Part shown: positions 8,881-17,431 of the stretch, one piece after another
How positions within the stretch are numbered: position 1 is the stretch's first letter
Layout: each line of letters begins with the position of its first letter
Position numbers and translations under genes: made by a program
Notes under the pieces: generated by a model
Database searches by the model: none
Told to the model about the DNA's origin: nothing
What the model saw: the letters and a program-made list of their open reading frames with translations, nothing else
From: Vitreoscilla stercoraria DSM 513
GTDB taxonomy: Bacteria; Pseudomonadota; Gammaproteobacteria; Burkholderiales; Neisseriaceae
Direction of reading: 5' to 3'
Assembly: GCF_000382305.1 (NCBI RefSeq)
Contig: NZ_KB908019.1
Location: 179,416 to 243,415, forward strand
Length of the DNA: 64,000 bases

Positions 8881-8918
8881 AAAAGCGATGGTTAACAAAT
8901 AAGCATCGCTTTTTTTTG
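8881..8918 (+). terminator. Intrinsic terminator after kynU
   Basis: AAAAGCGATG (8881-8890) pairs with CATCGCTTTT (8904-8913) and is followed by a T run. It is not built from the uptake sequence. Confidence 0.8.
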
Positions 8919-8973
8919 TAGCAATACTACAAAAGCAAAAAGCAAAATTACAAAATGTCAGAAGGAAGTTTAG

Positions 8974-10383
8974 ATGAGTCAATTTGATAAAATTCAAGCG
9001 CGTGAGGCGGGCTTGCACAAAAAGCTCACTGCACGGCAAATGAGCATGATTGCCATCGGTGGCGCCATTGGTACGGGTTTATTCTTGGGCAGTAAGTTTG
9101 CCATCAGTTTTGCAGGGCCTGCGGTGATTGTCAGTTATGCCATTGGCGGTGTGATTGCTTTGTTATTGATGGCATGTTTGGCTGAAATGACGATTGCCCA
9201 TCCTACTTCAGGTTCGTTTGGTGCTTATGCCGAGCATTATATCAGTCCGTTGGCGGGTTTTTTGGTGAGGTATAGTTATTGGTCGTGTATTGTGTTGGCA
9301 GTGGGTACAGAAGTGACGGCAGTGGCGGAATACATGAAAATGTGGTTTCCTGATGTGGCTTCATGGTGGTGGATTGTGGGTTTTTCTGCGGCTTTGATTG
9401 GTGTGAATGCTTACAGTGTGAAAGCTTTTGGTTCGGTGGAGTATTGGTTTTCATCGGTGAAAGTGTTTGCAATTTTGGCGTTCATTTTATTGGCGGTGAT
9501 TGTGTTGTTTGGTCAACATGGCATCAGCGATGGCATGAAGAATTTGACCGCACATGAAGGTTTTGCTCCGAATGGTTTTTGGGGTATTTGGGTTGGTGTG
9601 ATTATTTCGATTTTCAGTTATTTGAGTATTGAGATGATTGCGGTGGCAGCAGGCGAAGCTGAAAACCCAGAAGAGTCGGTGCGCAAAGCTTTTCGTGCCA
9701 CTGTATATCGTTTGGTAATTTTTTACTTGTTATCATTGAGTTTGATTGTAATGTTGGTACCTTGGACGGCATTGGTGGCTAAAGGTGCGAGCAGTCCATT
9801 CATTACTGTGATGCAAGAGTTGGGTATTCCGTTTGCTGATGGCATTTTGAATTTTATTGTGATTATTGCAGCTTTGTCAGCGATGAACAGTATGTTGTAC
9901 ATTTCTACTCGCATGATGTTCAGTTTGTCACGCGCAGGCGATGCGCCGAAAATGTTCGGTAAAATCAAAGCCAATGGTGTGCCGATGAATGCGTTGATTT
10001 TGTCAGCCAGCGGCATTGCGGTGGCTTCTATTGTGTATGGCATCAATCCTGAGGCGGCTTTCCCAGTGATGATTTCTTTGTCGATGTTTGGGGCGATGCT
10101 CACTTGGGGCATGATTTTTGTGACGCATTTCTTTTTCCGTCGTCAAATTGAAAAAGAAGGTCGTGTGTTGAGTTTCCGTGTCCCTGGTTTCCCTGTTGGT
10201 ACGATTTTGGGTGCGGTGTTGATGTTGGCGATTATGTTGACCACTTATATGACTGATGTATTCAAATCCACTTTGTTGTTTGGCTTACCATTCACCATCG
10301 CTTTGGTCGGTTTGTATTATGTGTTGCGTCGCAAACCACAAGCACCTGAAACTTTGACTCAAGCAGAGCAAGAGCAAGTTTAA
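8974..10383 (+). CDS. Amino acid permease (APC superfamily, AroP/GABA-permease type)
   Basis: A 469-residue, 12-span permease. The start of span 1 reads MSMIAIGGAIGTGLFLGS, the hallmark of the amino acid transporter family, and the E...AGEAENPEESV motif follows span 6. It lies between kynU and the convergent formamidase-like gene, so tryptophan or another aromatic amino acid is the likely cargo; this is inferred from context. It has its own strong ribosome-binding site (AGAAGGA) and follows a terminator, so it may be a separate transcription unit. Confidence 0.9.
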   Translation: MSQFDKIQAREAGLHKKLTARQMSMIAIGGAIGTGLFLGSKFAISFAGPAVIVSYAIGGVIALLLMACLAEMTIAHPTSGSFGAYAEHYISPLAGFLVRYSYWSCIVLAVGTEVTAVAEYMKMWFPDVASWWWIVGFSAALIGVNAYSVKAFGSVEYWFSSVKVFAILAFILLAVIVLFGQHGISDGMKNLTAHEGFAPNGFWGIWVGVIISIFSYLSIEMIAVAAGEAENPEESVRKAFRATVYRLVIFYLLSLSLIVMLVPWTALVAKGASSPFITVMQELGIPFADGILNFIVIIAALSAMNSMLYISTRMMFSLSRAGDAPKMFGKIKANGVPMNALILSASGIAVASIVYGINPEAAFPVMISLSMFGAMLTWGMIFVTHFFFRRQIEKEGRVLSFRVPGFPVGTILGAVLMLAIMLTTYMTDVFKSTLLFGLPFTIALVGLYYVLRRKPQAPETLTQAEQEQV

Positions 10384-10404
10384 GTCATTCATTGGATGGT
10401 TTGA

Positions 10405-10442
10405 TTTTACAGGACGCTGAGTCACATCAGCGTCCTGTATTA
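10405..10442. terminator. Bidirectional hairpin made of outward-facing uptake sequences
   Basis: TTACAGGACGC (10407-10417) and GCGTCCTGTAT (10430-10440, last base differing from the usual A) pair over 12 bases between two convergent genes. The order of the halves is the reverse of all other pairs in the window. Confidence 0.65.
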
Positions 10443-10443
10443 T

Positions 10444-11220
10444 TTATGCTTGAGTTATTTCCAATAAGCGCGCCAATGTAGCATCGGTCGTATTGAAGAT
10501 GTTGTCTAAAATAGTGTAATGGTTGGTGTGAGTCATCGGGTGCACGATGGGATGAAAACCTTGTTGCATCAGTTGTTCAGCATAATGACTCGATTGCCAT
10601 TGCAACTCGTCTAGTTCTTCCAAGCCATAAGCAATGTGCAAAGGCTTGGTACTGGCTGTGTGGCGACTTGGGCTGTATTGCACAATATCTTGTTTACTGA
10701 GTTTCAAAGCTTCGTTCAAATGGGTATGCACCAAAGGTTGTAAATCATACAGGCCGCTGATGGCAATAATATGATTGACCCAAGCATGGTGTTGCCATTG
10801 TGCGCTTAAATGTCCGCCCGCAGAATGACCACACAAATACACTTGGCGGTTTTGCCATTGTGGCTGTTGTGCTAAAAAATCCAAACCTTGTCCAACGCTT
10901 TGAACCAATTGTTCAAACGAGACATCAGGTGTTAATGGATATTCCAACAATAAAACATCCAAACCTGTGGCCAATAAAGATGGCACGATAAAACCAAAAT
11001 CCTCTTTGCAGCACCACTGCCAATAGCCTCCATGAATAAAAACCAATATGGGCGCTTGTTCACGCGCGCATTCAAATACATCTATGGTTTGGCGTGGGTG
11101 GGTGCCATAAGTCAGTGTGTGGTTGGGATGGTTTTGGTAAACGGTGCTACTGCGTTGTTGAAAATCCACCAAAATGGCATCTTCATTGGCTACAGTGCGG
11201 CTGTTGTCGTATAAACGCAT
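10444..11220 (-). CDS. Alpha/beta hydrolase, probable arylformamidase (AFMID-type)
   Basis: A 258-residue alpha/beta hydrolase. HGGYW at 63-67 is the oxyanion motif of animal-type kynurenine formamidase (AFMID) and related esterases. The nucleophile elbow is GHSAGGHL (Ser133), and NHYTIL near 233-238 gives the His. Where AFMID relatives usually have Asp, this protein reads GLEELDE, so Glu201 or Asp204 may serve. It probably hydrolyses N-formylkynurenine, the step missing between kynA and kynU, in place of the unrelated metal-dependent KynB. AAGGA precedes the start by six bases. It could also be a general carboxylesterase. Confidence 0.8.
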   Translation of the reverse strand: MRLYDNSRTVANEDAILVDFQQRSSTVYQNHPNHTLTYGTHPRQTIDVFECAREQAPILVFIHGGYWQWCCKEDFGFIVPSLLATGLDVLLLEYPLTPDVSFEQLVQSVGQGLDFLAQQPQWQNRQVYLCGHSAGGHLSAQWQHHAWVNHIIAISGLYDLQPLVHTHLNEALKLSKQDIVQYSPSRHTASTKPLHIAYGLEELDELQWQSSHYAEQLMQQGFHPIVHPMTHTNHYTILDNIFNTTDATLARLLEITQA

Positions 11221-11327
11221 GCAAAATCCTTTAAAAATGGGCTTTCTTGTATGGCTATGTTAGGAGGCGGTAGAGATTCTGTAATAATGCAGGTTGGTAT
11301 TTGTTTAACATGATATTGGAATTATTT

Positions 11328-12788
11328 ATGAAATCCATAATGGCTTTGTCTTCATTGTTTACCTCGGTCTCGGTGTTGTTCATCGGCGTCGGTTTGTTCA
11401 TCTTTTTTTCCAATATTGAGTTGGCCAATGCAGGTGTGAGTTCTGAAAAAATTGGCTTAATCAATGCAGGTTTTTATTTTGGTGCATTGCTCAGTGGCAT
11501 TGCCGCGCAGCGTTGGGTGGCCAAAGTGGGTCATATCCGCGCTTTTGCATTGTTTACGGCATTGGTTGTCATCAGTATTTTAATGCATGTTTTGGTTAAA
11601 AATGAATATGCTTTGGTGGGTTTTCGTGTGATATTGGGTTTTGCCGATTACAGTTTGTTAATGGTGGTGGAAAGTTGGCTCAATGCCCGTTCTACCAACA
11701 AAAACCGCAGCAGTATTTTGGCAGTATATACCATGGTTTTTTACATGGCGTTCATGGTCGCATCATTGGTCATTGCTTATCCTATTGGTGCCGCATCTAT
11801 GTATGTTTTGTGTGCCATATTGGCGGTGGGTGCCATCATTCCCATCATGCTCACGCGCACCGAACAGCCTGAGTTACCCCATAAAATGGGCATCAGTTTT
11901 CCAAAATTGTGGGAAGTCGTGCCATTGGCCTTGCTTGGGACGGTGGTAGCGGGTTTCTTGGTCGGTGGCTTTATCACGATGGCGCCTGTGTATGTGTCTT
12001 TGCGTGGCTTGGACAATCAAGTGGCATCGTATTTTATTTTGGCAGCCATGACCGCAGGTTTGATGATTCAAATTCCAATGGGGAAATTCTCGTATCGCTT
12101 TGGTCGTCGAGCAGGTTTGATTTTGGCTTCATCGTTTGCCATTGTGGCGGCTGCTTTGATGTGGACCTTGGGCCAATATGAATATGTATTAATTGGTTCG
12201 GCATTTTTGATGGGTTGTGGCGTGTTTACCATGTATTCATTGAGTTCCGCTCGAGCCAACGACAGTATTCCTGCGCACTCCAATGTGGTAGAGGTTGGTC
12301 GCAGTTTGTTGTTCAGCTATTGTATTGGCTCATTTTTATCGCCTTTGTTATTGGGCTTTTTGATGAAATATATGGGTGCAGAAGGCTTTGTATTGCAATA
12401 CTTGGTATTGGCTGGGATTTTGTTGGTCTTCGCTTTGACTCAAGCCGTGATTCCTTTGGCAAAACGGGGTCGTTATGTGTCTATGCCAGTGAATGCAGGC
12501 ATGGGCAGCGTGTTGGTCGCGCAGGAATTAGAAGATGTGCAAGCACAGCAAGCGCAAGAATCAGCAGATGCCGCTTCTGCTGGTGAATCGGAGACAATCG
12601 TGACAGCGTCAAGCCCAGTTAGTCAAGAGACTCAGAAGGATAATACTGTTTTACAGGACGCTTCTATTGTATTGGATGAAAGCCTTAAAGCTGAAGCAAT
12701 CATCATAGAAGATACAAAGCCTATGATGATGGAAGAAGGTGTTGATAAGTCTGAAAACGCAGATAAAAACAGCTTAACCACGCTTTAA
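11328..12788 (+). CDS. MFS transporter (YcaD-like) with long acidic C-terminal tail
   Basis: A 486-residue major facilitator. The 12-span region (residues 1 to about 395) has VGFRVILGFADYSLLMVVESWLN near span 4, like the YcaD group of putative small-molecule exporters or importers. Residues after about 395 form a low-complexity tail rich in Glu, Asp, Ala and Ser, unusual for this family, and contain an uptake-type site (12651-12661) encoding LQDA. Starts at 11310 and 11340 are also possible; 11328 has GGA about nine bases upstream. The substrate is unknown. It is divergent from the formamidase-like gene. Confidence 0.82.
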   Translation: MKSIMALSSLFTSVSVLFIGVGLFIFFSNIELANAGVSSEKIGLINAGFYFGALLSGIAAQRWVAKVGHIRAFALFTALVVISILMHVLVKNEYALVGFRVILGFADYSLLMVVESWLNARSTNKNRSSILAVYTMVFYMAFMVASLVIAYPIGAASMYVLCAILAVGAIIPIMLTRTEQPELPHKMGISFPKLWEVVPLALLGTVVAGFLVGGFITMAPVYVSLRGLDNQVASYFILAAMTAGLMIQIPMGKFSYRFGRRAGLILASSFAIVAAALMWTLGQYEYVLIGSAFLMGCGVFTMYSLSSARANDSIPAHSNVVEVGRSLLFSYCIGSFLSPLLLGFLMKYMGAEGFVLQYLVLAGILLVFALTQAVIPLAKRGRYVSMPVNAGMGSVLVAQELEDVQAQQAQESADAASAGESETIVTASSPVSQETQKDNTVLQDASIVLDESLKAEAIIIEDTKPMMMEEGVDKSENADKNSLTTL

Positions 12789-12878
12789 TTCACAACAATT
12801 TATGGGTGCGGCTCTTGTAATTTGAGTTTGCACCCATATTTGTACCCCATTCTCAACCATTTAGCCAAACCAACGAAC

Positions 12879-14018
12879 ATGAGTCAACGTGATTTTTATG
12901 AAGTGTTGGGTGTATCGAAAAGCGCCAGCGATGAGGAAATTAAAAAATCCTACCGCAAATTGGCGATGAAATACCATCCTGACCGCAATCCAGATAACAA
13001 AGAAGCTGAAGAAAAATTCAAAGAAATTCAGAAAGCTTATGACATCTTGTCCACGCCTGATAAAAAAGCAGCGTACGACCAATATGGCCATGCCGGTGTA
13101 GATCCTAATATGGGCGGCGGTGGTTTTGGTGGCGGCTTTGGCGGTGGTGGTGGTTTTAATGGCGATTTTGGCGATATTTTCAGCCAAATGTTTGGTGGCG
13201 CAGGTAGCGGTGGTGGTCGCTCGCGTCAACCTGATTATAGTGGTGCTGATTTGCGTTATGATTTGCGCATCACTTTGGAAGAAGCCGCGCATGGCGTGAA
13301 AAAGCAAATCACGTTTGCCACACACGATGAATGCGATGTTTGTCATGGCACAGGTGCCAAAGCTGGTAGTACACCTACAACTTGTCATACTTGTCATGGT
13401 TCAGGTTCGGTACACATTCGACAAGCGATTTTCCAAGTACAGCAAACTTGCCCGACTTGCCAAGGCGCAGGCGTGGAAATCAAAGACCCATGTATCAAAT
13501 GTAAAGGTCATGGCAAAGTTCGCACCAGTCGCACTTTGGATGTCAATATCCCCGCTGGCGTGGATACAGGCAGCCGTATCCGTTTGAGCGGTGAGGGCGA
13601 AGCAGGTACGCACGGTGCGTCTTCAGGCGATTTGTATGTGTTTATTGAAGTGGCTGAACACAAGATTTTCGAACGTGATGGCATTGATTTGCATTGTGAA
13701 GTGCCGATTGGTTTTACCACCGCAGCTTTGGGCGGTGAAGTGGAAGTGCCGACTATTGACGGACGTGTGAAATTGAAAATTCCACCAGAAACCCAATACG
13801 GTCGTAAGATGCGCATTAAAGGCAAGGGTATCAAATCATTGCGCTCAAGTTCAGTCGGCGATTTGTATTGCCATATTTTGGTAGAAACGCCAGTGAATTT
13901 GACCGAACGTCAACAAGAATTGTTGGAAGAGTTTGAAACCATTTCAACGGGTCAAGAGCGTTCACAAACCCCGCGCCAAAAATCATTCATGGATAAATTA
14001 CGCGATTTGTTTGATTGA
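12879..14018 (+). CDS. dnaJ: Chaperone protein DnaJ
   Basis: A 379-residue class A J protein. It has the J domain with HPD (KYHPDRNPDN), a Gly/Phe-rich linker (about 75-110), four CxxCxGxG-type zinc repeats (CDVCHGTG, CHTCHGSG, CPTCQGAG, CIKCKGHG), and the C-terminal substrate-binding region. It works with DnaK and GrpE, neither of which is in the window. The ATG at 12879 gives the conserved MSQRDFYEVLG start; the frame is open further upstream. A bidirectional uptake-sequence terminator follows. Confidence 0.97.
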   Translation: MSQRDFYEVLGVSKSASDEEIKKSYRKLAMKYHPDRNPDNKEAEEKFKEIQKAYDILSTPDKKAAYDQYGHAGVDPNMGGGGFGGGFGGGGGFNGDFGDIFSQMFGGAGSGGGRSRQPDYSGADLRYDLRITLEEAAHGVKKQITFATHDECDVCHGTGAKAGSTPTTCHTCHGSGSVHIRQAIFQVQQTCPTCQGAGVEIKDPCIKCKGHGKVRTSRTLDVNIPAGVDTGSRIRLSGEGEAGTHGASSGDLYVFIEVAEHKIFERDGIDLHCEVPIGFTTAALGGEVEVPTIDGRVKLKIPPETQYGRKMRIKGKGIKSLRSSSVGDLYCHILVETPVNLTERQQELLEEFETISTGQERSQTPRQKSFMDKLRDLFD

Positions 14019-14029
14019 TTCATCAGTAT

Positions 14030-14068
14030 TAAAAAAGCGTCCTGTAACTGTTTACAGGACGCTTTTTA
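14030..14068. terminator. Bidirectional uptake-sequence terminator
   Basis: GCGTCCTGTAA (14037-14047) and TTACAGGACGC (14052-14062) lie between convergent dnaJ and the nitrilase-like gene, flanked by A6 and T5 so that both strands end in T runs. Confidence 0.85.
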
Positions 14069-14087
14069 TTGGCTTGAAAATGTTTAT

Positions 14088-14765
14088 TTAATCGTCCAAT
14101 GGAATATCCACGCAGAACAATTTTTTAGCACTGTCCCAAGTCGCAGCATCGGTGTTTTCCACGCCTTGATTGAATAATTTGGTGCTGGTTTTAATTTTGC
14201 TCAAAGTTTTGGCATTGTCGCTGTCATTTAAAGATACAAATGCAACGCTGGTATGTTCAGAGATGGCTTTGATGGTTTTGCCTAATTTGACCCATGATGT
14301 CGGACGCACTTGGCTTGGGTAAATCAAGACATCGGCCTGTAAGCCTGCGTATAAATCTGCATGCAAAGCATGGATTTCATCGCCAAACGCAAAAGAAACT
14401 TGATGACCACGCACATTCAATACTCGTTTTTTGTTGATGCGCTTGATGAATTTGTCGCCTTGTTGGGTGATTTCTTCAATGCTACATTCACGACCCAATG
14501 AATCCACATCTTTGCGGCTGACCAACACATGTTTGGGTGCGTGACCGACACGCACTTGCTGGCAATACACTTTTTGGCCTTTGTGTAACACGGCTTGAAT
14601 TTCTTCCACACTTGGGTACTCAAACACATAGTCACTATTGATGTGACTTAGGCTTGGGTTGTAAGTTGGCAAAACCACCAAATTTGCAGACGTTTCGCTA
14701 ATGGCTTGCAAAATTTGTTGCTTGGTTGAGAAGAAAGAAGGTGAAATCAAACGCACCATACTCAT
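14088..14765 (-). CDS. Nitrilase-fold-like protein lacking the catalytic triad (hypothetical)
   Basis: A 225-residue protein that I do not recognise with certainty. Three segments match the spacing of carbon-nitrogen hydrolases. SANLVVLPT (26-34) stands where the family has ADLVVFPE. GHQVSFAFGDE (120-130) stands where it has VGVxICYD with the nucleophilic Cys. ADVLIYPSQ (144-152) stands where it has ADVLLxPSA. In this reading the Glu is Thr34 and the Cys is replaced by Gly128, so it would be inactive as an amidase. AAGGA precedes the start by eight bases. Single-gene unit, convergent with dnaJ. The fold assignment is an inference. Confidence 0.6.
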   Translation of the reverse strand: MSMVRLISPSFFSTKQQILQAISETSANLVVLPTYNPSLSHINSDYVFEYPSVEEIQAVLHKGQKVYCQQVRVGHAPKHVLVSRKDVDSLGRECSIEEITQQGDKFIKRINKKRVLNVRGHQVSFAFGDEIHALHADLYAGLQADVLIYPSQVRPTSWVKLGKTIKAISEHTSVAFVSLNDSDNAKTLSKIKTSTKLFNQGVENTDAATWDSAKKLFCVDIPLDD

Positions 14766-14904
14766 GCTTGTTTTCCTTAGTATTATTTTGGTTACTGAAC
14801 CTTAAATGGTAACCTGTTTGTATGGCAGTGTGTGATAAATCTGATTATTTCCATCTTGTGCCTTGATTTCAAAGCAAGATGATTCTATGAAAGAGGTCGT
14901 AAAA

Positions 14905-15201
14905 ATGGAGTCTGAACACAAAAAAGTGCAAGTTTACCAAGATGAACCACACAATACCTTAGCGATTATCAGCTTGGTCGCAGGTGTGGCGGCTTGGGTG
15001 ATTATTCCTATTTTAGGAGCGATTGTGGGTGTGATTTGTGGCCATTTGGCCAGAGGGCAGTTATTAGAAAGACCACATGAGACCAGTAGTATTATGGCTT
15101 TATTAGGCTTGATTTTGTCGTATGTGCAATTGGTTTGTGTGACTTTGCTCATTGGTTTTGTCGTTTGGTTTGGTTGGGCTTTGATACAAGGCGTGACATG
15201 A
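14905..15201 (+). CDS. DUF4190-type two-span membrane protein
   Basis: A 98-residue protein. A short hydrophilic head is followed by two membrane spans (about 18-48 and 60-90) joined by a loop reading GHLARGQLLERPHETSS. The pattern of Ala/Ile/Leu-rich span, GHLARxQI, then a second span is that of DUF4190 proteins, whose function is unknown. The start at 14905 has AGAGG eight bases upstream; the frame is open from 14863 but without that signal. Confidence 0.72.
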   Translation: MESEHKKVQVYQDEPHNTLAIISLVAGVAAWVIIPILGAIVGVICGHLARGQLLERPHETSSIMALLGLILSYVQLVCVTLLIGFVVWFGWALIQGVT

Positions 15202-15594
15202 TAAAGACTGGGTGGTTTTATTGAAATTTTAGCGTATGAAAATTTTAATTATTGCCATTTTTTTGACAGATAAAATTAAAGCCATGAATATTAATTGGCT
15301 TGTGTTTTCGTGTGGTTAAGGAAGACATTGTTGGTCGTTTGTGAATGATGTTGATGGCGTGAAGATGGGTTTGCATGAGGTATTTTGTGAGTTGAATGAG
15401 GAATAGTTGGTTGATGTCATAAGATGGTTTTCGCTGTATGACTGGTTTAGATGGCTTTGAATGTAGTCTATAAGAGCCATATTCACGGTTGTTGCTTGTT
15501 TTAATTTGTTTAATTGTAAAATGTTTCGGATTTTTATGTTTTTTGGTGTAAAATATTACGTTAATTGATGTAAAAAATAACGATAATACTGCCC
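15202..15594. other. Gene-free spacer, T/G-rich, ending in a three-copy repeat
   Basis: No open frame of coding character is seen. The + strand is strongly enriched in T and G over its middle 200 bases. The last 80 bases carry the direct repeats described separately. Confidence 0.5.
15515..15582 (+). repeat. Three direct repeats TGTAAAAnnTnnCG upstream of a small membrane gene
   Basis: TGTAAAATGTTTCG (15515-15528), TGTAAAATATTACG (15547-15560) and TGTAAAAAATAACG (15569-15582) are spaced 32 and 22 bases apart, close to whole helical turns. They lie just before the gene at 15595, so a regulator-binding array is the simplest reading. Confidence 0.5.
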
Positions 15595-15864
15595 ATGATT
15601 CAAAAAACCAAATTGAACAGCCATGTTTATTTATGTGTGTTGTTTACCCTCTTGTCCTATACCATCTTGCCGATGATCGCATCATGGGCAGGCGTGTTGA
15701 GTGGTCAATCGGCATTGCGCGAAATCTCTCAAAATCCTGAAACATTTTATGGCGAACAAGCAGCAAGAATTGGCATATATGCTTCTTATTTTTCAGCTGG
15801 TATGTGGTTTTGTTTGATTGTTGGTTACGCCATATTCAGCTTGCTTAATACCAATATTGTGTAA
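15595..15864 (+). CDS. Small two-span membrane protein of unknown function
   Basis: An 89-residue protein with two hydrophobic spans (about 11-34 and 61-84) and a polar loop between them (SGQSALREISQNPETFYGEQ). I do not recognise a family. It has its own upstream repeat array and a strong downstream terminator, so it looks like a real single-gene unit. No clear ribosome-binding site is seen. Confidence 0.6.
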   Translation: MIQKTKLNSHVYLCVLFTLLSYTILPMIASWAGVLSGQSALREISQNPETFYGEQAARIGIYASYFSAGMWFCLIVGYAIFSLLNTNIV

Positions 15865-15912
15865 GCTTTTTGCAGGCTTAAGCATTTTTAGGTAACATAC
15901 TTGTTTTATTGT

Positions 15913-15946
15913 AAAGATTTCGGACAGTACCGAAATCTTTTTTCTT
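15913..15946 (+). terminator. Intrinsic terminator
   Basis: AAAGATTTCGG (15913-15923) pairs perfectly with CCGAAATCTTT (15930-15940) around a six-base loop, followed by T residues. Confidence 0.85.
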
Positions 15947-15956
15947 TTGGTGATTT

Positions 15957-17195
15957 GTGTCCGTGAACCATTCTGATATCCCTGTTACAAAATCGAAATT
16001 GAGCGACAAACAACTGTCTTTATTATTGGCTTTGCTGGTCGCCATTATGCCGTTTTCTATAGATACTTATTTGCCTGCCATGCCTATGATGGCAGAGGCT
16101 TTGAACAGCAATGTACATACCATTGAAAAAAGTTTGAGTGTGTATTTAGTGGGTGCCGCTTTAGGGCAATTGTTTGGGGGCTCTTTGTCAGATTTGAAAG
16201 GGCGCAAACCGATTTGTTTGGTGGGTTTGTTGATTTTTGTCATCAGCACGGCATGGATTACACAAACCAGCCAAGCCGACCACTTGATTGCATTGCGCTT
16301 GATTCAAGGTGCGGGTGCGGGTATGGCAACGGTGATTGTGCCAGCGATGGTGCGTGATCGTTATACAGGTTCCCAAGCGGCGCAAATGTTTGCCACCATT
16401 GGCATTATCATTATGATTGCGCCTGCGATTGCACCAATGGTCGGTGCTTTGATTCAAGGAATTTGGGGTTGGCAAGCAATCTTTGGTTTTTTGCTATTGT
16501 ATGGTGTGGCTTTGCTAGGATGTATGTACCAATATTTGCCACACAATAAGCCACAACGAGAACCCAATGAAGCGTTTTGGAGTGGTGTTTTTAGCCGCTA
16601 TCAAAGCGTCCTGAAACACAAAGAAGCCATGGGATTTTTGTTGTTACAAGGCTTTTGTTTCAGTTGTATGTTTGTGTTTTTGACGGAGTCGTCTTGGGTT
16701 TACCAACACCATTATGGTTTGAATCAGACCCAATATGCATGGGCATTCATGTTCAATATCATTGCAATGGCAACGTTTAACCGAATGACGGCTTGGCGTT
16801 TGAAAAAAGGCTCAGCCCCAAAAAACTTATTGCGTGCGGGCTTGGCAGTGCAAGTGATTGCAGCAAGCGTATTGCTGGGATGGAGTTTGGTGGCTTTGCC
16901 GCCATTGCCACTTATGGTTTTATTGTTGATGCTAACTATTGGTGCACAAGGCTTGATTGTGCCATCCAATCAGGCAATTTATATGTCTTACTTTAGTCGC
17001 GAAGCGGGCAGCGCCAATGCATTGTTAGGTGCGTGTATGCAGATGATTGCGGCTTTGATTGGTTGGAGTACTGCTGAATTGCATGCAACAACAGCAGGCA
17101 ATGTGACGGTGATGCCTGCAATGATGTTTGCATCCACTTTGTGCGCCATCATTGCCATTAGCGTGTTGTCTCGTTCGGCGTTTAAAGTGTCATAA
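15957..17195 (+). CDS. Bcr/CflA-family drug resistance MFS transporter
   Basis: A 412-residue, 12-span major facilitator. The Bcr/CflA signature is visible: MPFSIDTYLPAMPMMAEAL in span 1, then LGQLFGGSLSDLKGRKP (motif A) and LIQGAGAGMATVIVPAMVRDRY (span 4 region). Family members export drugs such as bicyclomycin or sulfonamides; the substrate here is unknown. The frame opens with GTG at 15957, with no ATG nearby. The start lies within about 11 bases of the preceding terminator, so transcription may begin upstream of the small gene. It carries a DUS-type site (16606-16616). Confidence 0.88.
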   Translation: MSVNHSDIPVTKSKLSDKQLSLLLALLVAIMPFSIDTYLPAMPMMAEALNSNVHTIEKSLSVYLVGAALGQLFGGSLSDLKGRKPICLVGLLIFVISTAWITQTSQADHLIALRLIQGAGAGMATVIVPAMVRDRYTGSQAAQMFATIGIIIMIAPAIAPMVGALIQGIWGWQAIFGFLLLYGVALLGCMYQYLPHNKPQREPNEAFWSGVFSRYQSVLKHKEAMGFLLLQGFCFSCMFVFLTESSWVYQHHYGLNQTQYAWAFMFNIIAMATFNRMTAWRLKKGSAPKNLLRAGLAVQVIAASVLLGWSLVALPPLPLMVLLLMLTIGAQGLIVPSNQAIYMSYFSREAGSANALLGACMQMIAALIGWSTAELHATTAGNVTVMPAMMFASTLCAIIAISVLSRSAFKVS

Positions 17196-17290
17196 TCAGC
17201 CTTTGATCATAAAATTGCATATGCTTTTTGAAAGCATTGTTTTATTCTTCTCAATGAAACAATGCATTATCAATGGTATTTTTCTGTTGA

Positions 17291-17333
17291 GCATATGGAT
17301 TTAAAATCTGTTTTTAAATCCATATGCTTTTTT
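17291..17333 (+). terminator. Strong intrinsic terminator after the MFS gene
   Basis: A 16-base perfect stem, GCATATGGATTTAAAA (17291-17306) with its complement (17312-17327), a five-base loop, then six T residues. Confidence 0.85.
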
Positions 17334-17383
17334 GAGTATATAGGTATGAAATAAAGTTCCTTTTTTCTTGTACAAGCTTCCTA

Positions 17384-17416
17384 TATGATGTTAGTAAATA
17401 ATATATTAACATCATA
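17384..17416. promoter_or_regulatory. Palindromic operator candidate upstream of AhpD-like gene
   Basis: TATGATGTTA (17384-17393) and TAACATCATA (17407-17416) are perfect 10-base arms separated by 13 bases, ending 15 bases before the next start codon. A short palindrome CTTGTACAAG (17367-17376) precedes it. Confidence 0.5.
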
Positions 17417-17431
17417 AATTGGAGCTCAAGA

